Assembly: GCA_030615865.1 (NCBI GenBank)
Contig: JAUWYK010000010.1
Location: 1-35,159 of the forward strand
DNA: 35,159 bases
Direction: 5' to 3'
From: Dehalococcoidia bacterium
Lineage (GTDB): Bacteria > Chloroflexota > Dehalococcoidia > Dehalococcoidales > JAUWYK01
The translations under genes were made by a program, and so were the position numbers. Positions 29,582-35,159 of the stretch are shown here, piece by piece. The notes under the pieces are model-generated. The model saw only the letters and a list, made by a program, of their open reading frames with translations. It did not search any database and had not been told where the DNA came from. Each line of letters begins with the position of its first letter. Position 1 is the stretch's first letter.

Positions 29582-30203
29582 GGAGGTCACACAATACCTT
29601 GATAAATGTGGCCGGGTATACATCATAGGATGTGGCACCTGTGCCACCACCTGCCATACCGGAGGCAAATCCGAGGTTCTAGAGATGAAAGACAAGCTTG
29701 AGGCAGCGGGGAAGGAGGTTACCGGGTGGATGGTAATCCCTACCGCCTGCGATGAACTCACCAGGGATGCCCTAAGCGAGAATGCCAAGGATATCGAGGC
29801 AGCTGATGGCATCCTAGTAATGGCTTGTGCCTTCGGGGTTCAAACGGTTACCCTCTATACTAGTAAGCCTGTTTATCCAGCATTAAACACCTTATTCATA
29901 GGCAAGGAAGAGACACCGGGCTATTTTACCGAGATTTGCATGCAGTGCGGAAGCTGCCTTCTGGCGCAGACAGCAGGCATATGCCCCTTGGTCAGATGCG
30001 CTAAGAGCCTGCTCAACGGACCCTGTGGTGGGTCAGTAGATGGCAAGTGTGAAATATCACCAGATATCCCTTGTGCCTGGCAAATAATTTATGACCGCCT
30101 AGCTGCCCTGGGTCAGCTAGACAAACTGGAGGAAATCGAACCCCCGCGAGACTGGAGTTCCAGCCAGGCAGGAGGACTTCGGCAGATTACTATGGGGGAT
30201 TAA
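29550..30203 (+). CDS. metV: MetV, zinc/iron-sulfur subunit of methylene-THF reductase
   Basis: A 217-residue protein of the methylene-tetrahydrofolate reductase C-terminal (MTHFR_C) family. N-terminal CGTCATTCHTGGK (about residues 28-40) and C-terminal CMQCGSC, CPLVRCAKSLLNGPCGGSVDGKCE are the conserved cysteine blocks for its clusters and zinc. AAGGGGA precedes ATG 29550, and the overlap with nuoF gives coupling. In acetogens MetV partners MetF and is the contact for electron-supplying subunits. Here its genomic partner is a NuoGEF-type module, which suggests NADH as reductant. Confidence 0.93.
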   Translation: MITITAQKPFEEVTQYLDKCGRVYIIGCGTCATTCHTGGKSEVLEMKDKLEAAGKEVTGWMVIPTACDELTRDALSENAKDIEAADGILVMACAFGVQTVTLYTSKPVYPALNTLFIGKEETPGYFTEICMQCGSCLLAQTAGICPLVRCAKSLLNGPCGGSVDGKCEISPDIPCAWQIIYDRLAALGQLDKLEEIEPPRDWSSSQAGGLRQITMGD

Positions 30204-30213
30204 AGGCACCGTG

Positions 30214-31674
30214 ATGAGCTCGAAAAACAGGTTTCCCGCTGAAAAAAGCGAACTTGAGCGCAGTCCTGAGGAAGCAGCATTAATGATGCGGCTCAGGGTA
30301 TTCGTCACCATGAGATGGCTCGTCATTCTCGGGGTCATCATAGCCACCACAATAGCGTCAAGGGTATTCCACATCGGCTTCCCTATCCTCCCGGTGTATG
30401 TCATCAGCGCTATTATGATTTTGTATAACCTGGTGCTGCTGCGAGAGGTTCGGAGCCTGGAAGCAAAGAGAGGTGTCTCTGTAATCCACAGGGCCAGGAC
30501 CTACGGCAACATCCACATCTTGCTTGACCTAGTGACGCTGGCTGTGCTTCTCCACTTCACCGGAGGAGTAGAAAATCCCTTTATTTTCTACGCTGCCCTT
30601 CACATCGTCGCCGCCAGTACTATCCTTCACTACACGGCAGTATATTGGCTAGCTACCTTGGCGATTTCGGCGGTTTCGCTGGTAGTGGGCTTGGAATACG
30701 CCTGGGGAAAATATGGCTGGGGAATACCTCATACTAATCTTGAGGGATTCGCCGCATCCGGGCTTTATATGCAAGGAAGCTATGTTCTGGCTGTTCTTTT
30801 GGTCTTGGCAACCGTTCTCTATGTCTCCGCCTTTTTGGCTACGGCTATTTCTGGGGAGCTAAGGAAGCGGCAGCGGCAAGTGGTGGAATTAAGGGAGCAG
30901 CTTCTGCAAGAGAAGACAGAGCAACTAGAGCAGGCATCCACTGAGATAGCCAAGCTGGAAGAGGAAAAAAGTCGCTTTCTCCGCTTCCTGGGTATAGCCG
31001 CTCACGACCTCAAAGCCCCCCTTACTGCTATTCAAGGTTTCTTATGGATTATGTTAGGTGGGTATTCCGGGGAAATCACTGACAAGCAAAGAAACATGCT
31101 GGAAAGGAGCACTCGGAGGATTAACGAGCTCTTGAATTTAATCAGCGACCTTTTAGATATTCCCCGCATCGAAACCGGTCAAATCGTCCCGGAGATGAAA
31201 GAGATTTCCTTACGCCAGGTAGTCAGCAGTTCTCTCCACGACCTGCAAAATCAGGCGAAAGAGAAAGGAATAAAGCTAAAAGCCGAACTGCCCCAGGCGC
31301 TGCCCAAAATTCGTGGCTCAAGTCCTCGTCTCCAGCAGGTAATAACCAATCTGGTGAGCAATGCTATTAACTATACCCCTGAAGGCGTGGTAACTATCAG
31401 GGTAAGCGAAAGCAATAAGGACATACAGGTTGAGGTGATGGATACCGGGATTGGCATCCCCCCTGATGAGCTGCCCCACGTGTTCGATGACTTCTTCCGG
31501 GCAAGCAATGTGGAAATCAAGGGCACAGGTTTGGGGCTAGCCATAGTCAAGAGAATTGTGGAAGCCCATGGGGGCAGGATATGGGCTGAGAGCCCTTGTT
31601 CTGAAAGCGACACCGGGAGCAAATTTACCTTTACCCTACCCAAGAAAAGTAAAACGGAACGGAGGCAACGGTGA
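30214..31674 (+). CDS. Membrane-bound sensor histidine kinase
   Basis: A 486-residue kinase (ATG 30214; GTG 30211 is also possible). Residues about 25-210 hold five to six hydrophobic segments (MRWLVILGVIIATTIA, ILPVYVISAIMILYNLVLL, LLDLVTLAVLLHFTGG, FYAALHIVAASTILHY, WLATLAISAVSLVVG, YVLAVLLVLATVLYVSAFLAT), a multipass sensor without a large periplasmic domain. A coiled coil leads into HisKA with phosphoacceptor His264 (HDLKAPLTAI). The ATPase domain has the N box (NLVSNAINYTPEG), G1 (DTGIGIP) and G2 (GTGLGLAIVKRIV). It is located between metV and metF, its stop overlapping metF. Two receiver proteins follow, so a phosphorelay tied to the reductase operon is likely. Confidence 0.92.
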   Translation: MSSKNRFPAEKSELERSPEEAALMMRLRVFVTMRWLVILGVIIATTIASRVFHIGFPILPVYVISAIMILYNLVLLREVRSLEAKRGVSVIHRARTYGNIHILLDLVTLAVLLHFTGGVENPFIFYAALHIVAASTILHYTAVYWLATLAISAVSLVVGLEYAWGKYGWGIPHTNLEGFAASGLYMQGSYVLAVLLVLATVLYVSAFLATAISGELRKRQRQVVELREQLLQEKTEQLEQASTEIAKLEEEKSRFLRFLGIAAHDLKAPLTAIQGFLWIMLGGYSGEITDKQRNMLERSTRRINELLNLISDLLDIPRIETGQIVPEMKEISLRQVVSSSLHDLQNQAKEKGIKLKAELPQALPKIRGSSPRLQQVITNLVSNAINYTPEGVVTIRVSESNKDIQVEVMDTGIGIPPDELPHVFDDFFRASNVEIKGTGLGLAIVKRIVEAHGGRIWAESPCSESDTGSKFTFTLPKKSKTERRQR

Positions 31675-32591
31675 TGAAAGCAGGAACAAATCTGGAGAAG
31701 GTTCTAGAAAGCGGAAGATTTGCCGTTACTGCTGAGGCAGGTCCACCTAAGGGGGCTAGTGCTGCGGTGATACAGAGGAAGGGTGAGCTACTTCGTCCCT
31801 GCTGTGATGCTATTAATGTGACCGATAATCAGACTGCCATTGTCCGCATGTCCAGCCTCGCTGGCTGTGTGCTTTTGAAGCAACTGGGCGCTGACCCGGT
31901 GATGCAAATGGTCTGCCGAGACAGAAACAGGATTGCTATTCAAAGCGATGTATTAGGTGCTGTAGCCCTTGGCATTGGCAACATCCTTTGCCTTTCCGGA
32001 GACCATCAGAAGTTTGGTAACCACCCCACCGCTAAGAACGTCTTTGATATTGACTCCATTCAGTTGATTCAAGCTCTGAAAAATATGCGGGATGAGAAGA
32101 AATTCGTCTGCGGCGAGGATATCTCGGGGGAAGTACCATTATTCATTGGCGCAGCCGAGAATCCCTACGCTGACCCCTTTGAATTCCGGGTGGTAAGGCT
32201 GGCTAAGAAGGTTAAGGCCGGAGCTGACTTTATTCAAACCCAGGCAGTATATGATGTAGCCAAGTTCGCTAAATGGATGGAGATGGTTACCGCTCGAGGT
32301 TTGGATGAGCGGGTACATATTCTGGCAGGGGTGATACCCATCAGGTCAGTAGGAATGGCTCGTTATATGAAAGACTATGTTTCTGGGGTAAGTGTCCCTG
32401 ATGAAATAGTGACCAGGATGGAGGAAGCTAAGGATGCTAAGCAGGAGGGAGCGACAATAATTCTTGAGATTATCGAGCAACTCAAGGAAATACCTGGAGT
32501 TCATGGCATCCATATTATGGCAGTAGGCTGGGAGGACATTGTCCCTGAGATCGTAGAACGGGCTGGATTACTGCCCAGACCTGCGTTATAA
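31674..32591 (+). CDS. metF: MetF, 5,10-methylenetetrahydrofolate reductase
   Basis: A 305-residue TIM-barrel flavoprotein. Family segments: RFAVTAEAGPPKGA (N-terminal strand with the catalytic acidic residue), NVTDNQTAIVRMSS, LQMVCRDRNR-like MQMVCRDRNRIAIQ, NILCLSGDH, IGAAENPYADPF, and KAGADFIQTQAVYDV (folate/flavin binding). It reduces methylene-THF to methyl-THF in the methyl branch of the Wood-Ljungdahl pathway or methionine synthesis. ATG 31674 overlaps the kinase stop (TGATG), with GGAGG upstream. Together with MetV it forms the reductase core. Confidence 0.94.
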   Translation: MKAGTNLEKVLESGRFAVTAEAGPPKGASAAVIQRKGELLRPCCDAINVTDNQTAIVRMSSLAGCVLLKQLGADPVMQMVCRDRNRIAIQSDVLGAVALGIGNILCLSGDHQKFGNHPTAKNVFDIDSIQLIQALKNMRDEKKFVCGEDISGEVPLFIGAAENPYADPFEFRVVRLAKKVKAGADFIQTQAVYDVAKFAKWMEMVTARGLDERVHILAGVIPIRSVGMARYMKDYVSGVSVPDEIVTRMEEAKDAKQEGATIILEIIEQLKEIPGVHGIHIMAVGWEDIVPEIVERAGLLPRPAL

Positions 32592-32608
32592 TTACAGAGG
32601 AGGGAAAT

Positions 32609-33010
32609 ATGCCGGAGAAGATATTGGTAGTTGATGATGACCCTGATATTTTAGATGCAGTAACCATGATTCTTGAATCTCAGGGTTACGAAGTGGTTAC
32701 TGCCCGTGATGGGGTAGAGGGTTTAGCTAACCTCAAGGCGGAAAAGCCGGACCTGATGATTCTTGACCTATTAATGCCCAAGATGGATGGATGGGCGGTA
32801 TGCAAAGAGCTGCAAGACCCGAGGTGGTCGAAGTATAGGGGTATACCTATCTTAATTCTAACCTCGGTGAGAGAGGAAGCCAGCCGCCGTCGCTACGAGC
32901 TGGAAACCGGCCTTGAGCTTGATGTGGATGATTATGTAGAGAAGCCCATGGCTCCCGATATCTTGCTGGAAAGGGTGGGGAAGCTTCTCAAAAAGAAGAG
33001 AAAGGTCTGA
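32609..33010 (+). CDS. Receiver-only response regulator (first)
   Basis: A 133-residue CheY-like protein with GGAGGG before its ATG. Acidic pocket DDDP near residues 8-11, phosphoacceptor Asp53 (LMILDLLMPKMDGW), Thr in LILTSVREE and Lys in VEKPMAPD. An insertion after the beta4 strand (EASRRRYELETGLELDVDDY) is shared with the next gene. No output domain, so it acts by protein contact or in a relay from the upstream kinase. Confidence 0.92.
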   Translation: MPEKILVVDDDPDILDAVTMILESQGYEVVTARDGVEGLANLKAEKPDLMILDLLMPKMDGWAVCKELQDPRWSKYRGIPILILTSVREEASRRRYELETGLELDVDDYVEKPMAPDILLERVGKLLKKKRKV

Positions 33011-33035
33011 ATCTAGCTAAGGAAGGAGATTAAGG

Positions 33036-33434
33036 ATGGAAAAGAAAGCCAAAATCCTTCTTATTGATGACGATGTTGATTTTGTCGAGTCAACAAAGAT
33101 CTTCTTGGAGAGTAAGCCCTATGAGGTAGTCGTGGCCTATGAAGGGGAGGAGGGGTTGCGCAAGGCGAGGGAGGAAAAGCCTGATTTGATCCTCTTGGAT
33201 GTAATAATGCCAGTCAAAGATGGGTTTACCGTTGCTGAGCAACTCAAAAAAGACCCCCAACTTAGCAAAATCCCGGTCCTGATGCTAACCGCTTTCGCCG
33301 CAGTGGGTGGGGAAACCTCGATTCCGGTTAGCCGAGGGTTTAGCCTTGAGACCGAAGATTATATTGATAAGCCGGTTACCCCTGACGAGTTACTAGCAAG
33401 GGTAGAGAAACACCTGAAAAAAGTAGGCTTTTAA
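33036..33434 (+). CDS. Receiver-only response regulator (second)
   Basis: A 132-residue CheY-like protein, AAGGAG before ATG. Asp pair DDDVDF, phosphoacceptor Asp55 (LILLDVIMPVKDGF), Thr in LMLTAFAA, Lys in IDKPVTPDEL. It carries the same beta4-alpha4 insertion pattern (ETSIPVSRGFSLETEDY) as the gene before it, suggesting tandem duplication followed by divergence. Last gene of the nuo-met-kinase unit. Confidence 0.92.
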   Translation: MEKKAKILLIDDDVDFVESTKIFLESKPYEVVVAYEGEEGLRKAREEKPDLILLDVIMPVKDGFTVAEQLKKDPQLSKIPVLMLTAFAAVGGETSIPVSRGFSLETEDYIDKPVTPDELLARVEKHLKKVGF

Positions 33435-33460
33435 ACGCTAGTGCAGACACTTGGGTATAC

Positions 33461-33489
33461 TTGCTTTTTTAGTCTAATTACAGTATCCT
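33461..33489 (+). promoter_or_regulatory. Possible promoter of the riboswitch transcript
   Basis: TTGCTT (33461-33466), 17-bp spacer, TATCCT (33484-33489). Start near 33496, just before the riboswitch aptamer. The hexamers are weak. Confidence 0.45.
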
Positions 33490-33504
33490 GTGGGAAAAGA
33501 ATAG

Positions 33505-33630
33505 TTAGCCCGGAGGTGCCTGAAGCGATTCAGGCGTAACCGGAGAGCAAGTCGGTGAAAATCCGACGCAGTACCGCCTACTGTGACTGGTAATAATTAC
33601 CAGAAGCCAGAACGCCGGACCTCCAGGTGT
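33505..33630 (+). promoter_or_regulatory. Cobalamin riboswitch aptamer
   Basis: The conserved core is clear: GGAGGTGCC (33512-33520) opening P1/P2, GTAACCGGAGAGCAAGTCGGTGAAAATCCGACGCAGTACCGCC, the B12-box CTACTGTGACTGG, then CCAGAAGCCAGAACGCC and ACCTCC (33619-33624) closing P1 with 33512-33517. It binds adenosylcobalamin or a related corrinoid and, with the terminator at 33684-33721, should repress the downstream importer gene when B12 is plentiful. Confidence 0.93.
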
Positions 33631-33683
33631 CCTTAAACCTCCGCGGAGAAAGGGGGTGGGATAATGACCACAGTGTGGTGAGG

Positions 33684-33721
33684 AATCCCCCTCGCTGTTT
33701 CAAGCAGAGGGGGATTTAATT
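33684..33721 (+). terminator. Rho-independent terminator of the riboswitch
   Basis: A 10-bp GC-rich stem AATCCCCCTC (33684-33693) / GAGGGGGATT (33707-33716) with a 13-base loop, followed by a T-rich run. It lies between the aptamer and the lipoprotein start. A second palindromic stem, CTCCGCGGAG (33639-33648), and the GGGGGT run after it could form part of the antiterminator or kissing interaction. Confidence 0.88.
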
Positions 33722-33755
33722 TTTGTCTAACAAAATTAGCTGGAGGTTATATTTC

Positions 33756-34685
33756 ATGAAATTGGTGCGATTGGGTATTAGTATTGTTCTATTAAGCCTT
33801 CTTGTGGCTTGTGGCTCGCCTGCTCAAAAGGAAGAGGAAATATCATATCCGATTGAAGTGACCGACCAACTGGGCAGAGTGGTCAAACTGGAGAAAATCC
33901 CGGAAAGGATTGTTTCTCTCGCCCCAAGCAATACCGAGATTCTGTTCGCTTTGGGCTTGGCTGACAAGGTGGTGGCAGTCACCGACTATTGCAATTACCC
34001 AGCGGAGGCTCAAGCAAAGCCTAAGATAGGTGGCTTTACTACAACGAATATAGAGAAAGTGGTCGCCCTCTCTCCAGACCTGATACTAGCTGCCCAAATC
34101 CAGGAGAAGAAAATCATTCCAGTGCTTGAGGGAAAGGAACTGACTATTCTCGCTTTAGACCCCAAAACCCTTGACGAGGTATTGGAATCTATCACCCTGA
34201 TTGGAGAGGTCACCGGGAAAGGGGAGGAGGCTTCCCAGTTAGTAACCGAGATGAGGAACAGGATTAAGGCGGTAACTGACAAGACGGATAGTCTACCACA
34301 GGCGCAAAGACCAAGAGCTTTTTACATTACCTGGCATGACCCCTTGATGACACCTGGCTCGGGCACCCGCCATAACGAGCTAATTCGAATGGCAGGCGGA
34401 ACAAACACCGCCCGAGACCTCACCGGTTATGCGGCAATCAGTTTAGAGGCAGTCATTAAAGCCAATCCTCAGGTGATAATCGCCGGTGTCGGCATGGGGT
34501 CAGGCGAGGACTTGCCCTTTCAGTTTATCAAAACAGAGCCGAGATTGAGGAATGTGGACGCCCGTATTAACAACAGGGTATATAGTATAGACGTTGACCT
34601 GGCTGGTCGCCCTGGACCCAGGATAGTCGACGCGCTGGAGAAGTTCGCTGAATTCATACACCCGGATTTATTTAAAAAGGACTGA
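33756..34685 (+). CDS. BtuF-like cobalamin ABC transporter substrate-binding lipoprotein
   Basis: A 309-residue periplasmic-type binding protein from ATG 33756 (GGAGG upstream; the in-frame TTG at 33723 overlaps the terminator). Lipoprotein signal RLGISIVLLSLLVAC with Cys near residue 20. The fold is class III SBP: IEVTDQLGRVVKLEKIPERIVSLAPSNTEILFALGLADKVVAVTDYCNYP, then ALSPDLILAAQ, AGGTNTARDL, NNRVYSIDVDLAGRPGPRIVDALE, as in BtuF. The cobalamin riboswitch in its leader supports a corrinoid ligand. BtuC and BtuD do not directly follow; the next gene is radical SAM. Confidence 0.92.
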   Translation: MKLVRLGISIVLLSLLVACGSPAQKEEEISYPIEVTDQLGRVVKLEKIPERIVSLAPSNTEILFALGLADKVVAVTDYCNYPAEAQAKPKIGGFTTTNIEKVVALSPDLILAAQIQEKKIIPVLEGKELTILALDPKTLDEVLESITLIGEVTGKGEEASQLVTEMRNRIKAVTDKTDSLPQAQRPRAFYITWHDPLMTPGSGTRHNELIRMAGGTNTARDLTGYAAISLEAVIKANPQVIIAGVGMGSGEDLPFQFIKTEPRLRNVDARINNRVYSIDVDLAGRPGPRIVDALEKFAEFIHPDLFKKD

Positions 34686-35159
34686 TGAATATTTACCATA
34701 TAACCTATGCCCCAACGGTTAAAACTGTCCACCTCCACTTTTGGAGCTGTAACCTGAACTGCCGAGCCTGCCTGCTTCTAAAAGAGATATACGATTGTCA
34801 TCTGGAAGAGACCAGAGATGCTATCTTCAACAAAGAGAGGAAAACCATTGAAACGCCACAAAGGTTTTTGGGTTTGGAAGAAGTTATGGAAATTTTGGAG
34901 AGGCTGGAGGTAAGAACAGTTATCTTCATGGGGGCTGAGCCTGCCATTGACCCCAGGTTGCCTCAACTAGCTGAGACCCTTCATAAGGAATTCTATACCT
35001 ATAACATCCTCCTGACCAACGGCTTCAAACTCATCAACCTAGAGCACATAGATGAGGTGGTGTTCAGTATAAAGGCTGTTACCGATAGTCTCCATCGTGA
35101 TTACACCGGGAAATCCAATATGAAAGCCCTGAAGAACTTTGTCAGGCTCAACCAATCGG
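34685..35159 (+). CDS. Radical SAM protein, 5' part
   Basis: Starts at ATG 34685, overlapping the BtuF stop (TGATG), and runs off the window (158 codons visible). The radical SAM cluster motif is CNLNCRAC (CxxxCxxC, about residues 28-35) within HLHFWSCNLNCRACLL. Further signature-like parts are VIFMGAEPAIDPRLPQL (GxEP strand for SAM) and LLTNGF, and VVFSIKAV. This is the pattern of the pyruvate-formate-lyase-activating-type radical SAM proteins. It is co-transcribed with the B12-regulated importer, so a role in corrinoid-dependent metabolism or its cofactor is plausible but unproven. Confidence 0.88.
   Translation, partial: MNIYHITYAPTVKTVHLHFWSCNLNCRACLLLKEIYDCHLEETRDAIFNKERKTIETPQRFLGLEEVMEILERLEVRTVIFMGAEPAIDPRLPQLAETLHKEFYTYNILLTNGFKLINLEHIDEVVFSIKAVTDSLHRDYTGKSNMKALKNFVRLNQS

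Overview
The window looks like a chromosomal segment of an anaerobic bacterium, most plausibly a member of the Chloroflexota (class Dehalococcoidia). This is inferred from gene content and not proven: HdrA/HdrBC-type heterodisulfide-reductase modules, a BcrB/BcrC-type 2-hydroxyacyl-CoA dehydratase pair, a two-subunit MetV/MetF methylenetetrahydrofolate reductase, NuoE/NuoF-like electron-input subunits, and near-consensus sigma70-type promoters beside leaderless starts.

Bases 1 to about 11,381 are an integrated mobile element whose left end lies outside the window. It carries a SAP-like gene, small unknown genes, two XRE regulators, a ribbon-helix-helix regulator, two excisionase-like proteins, a lambda-O-like replication protein with five 16-bp palindromic iterons and an A-rich repeat tract inside its own gene, a phage-type protein with the ParB-neighbour KxIRDKAEA signature, a lipoprotein, and a tyrosine integrase at the right edge. 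No capsid, tail or packaging genes are visible. The integrase abuts a tRNA-Val(UAC) gene cut off after its anticodon loop, which marks the right attachment junction. Several genes are decayed (a VRR-NUC start, a repeat-built HTH gene with a 30-bp perfect palindrome, frameshifted fragments).

Bases 11,382 to 11,660 hold host tRNA-Arg(GCG) and tRNA-Leu(CAG) with a consensus promoter, all on the minus strand. Bases 11,700 to 16,313 (plus) encode an HdrCB fusion and a 1,114-residue HdrA with a complete GltD/NfnB-like NAD(P)H:acceptor module inserted in it. Converging on it, bases 22,985 to 16,382 (minus) form one operon from a consensus promoter: family III CoA-transferase, two 2-hydroxyacyl-CoA dehydratase subunits, a GlcD-type FAD oxidase and a GlcF-type iron-sulfur/CCG protein. 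Together they suggest 2-hydroxyacid or acyl-CoA chemistry feeding electrons to an Hdr-type electron-confurcating or bifurcating system.

Bases 23,539 to 26,299 hold a three-gene overlapping unit: nucleotidyltransferase, SAM methyltransferase and organophosphate-type MFS transporter. Bases 26,355 to 33,434 form a long plus-strand unit: a NuoG/HydA N-terminal-like ferredoxin subunit, NuoE, NuoF, MetV, a membrane histidine kinase, MetF and two receiver-only response regulators. This reads as an NADH-linked methylene-THF reductase complex of the Wood-Ljungdahl methyl branch, with a signalling cassette embedded between its two catalytic subunits. The window ends with a cobalamin riboswitch and terminator controlling a BtuF-like lipoprotein and an overlapping radical SAM gene that runs off the edge; a corrinoid link to the methyl branch is plausible.
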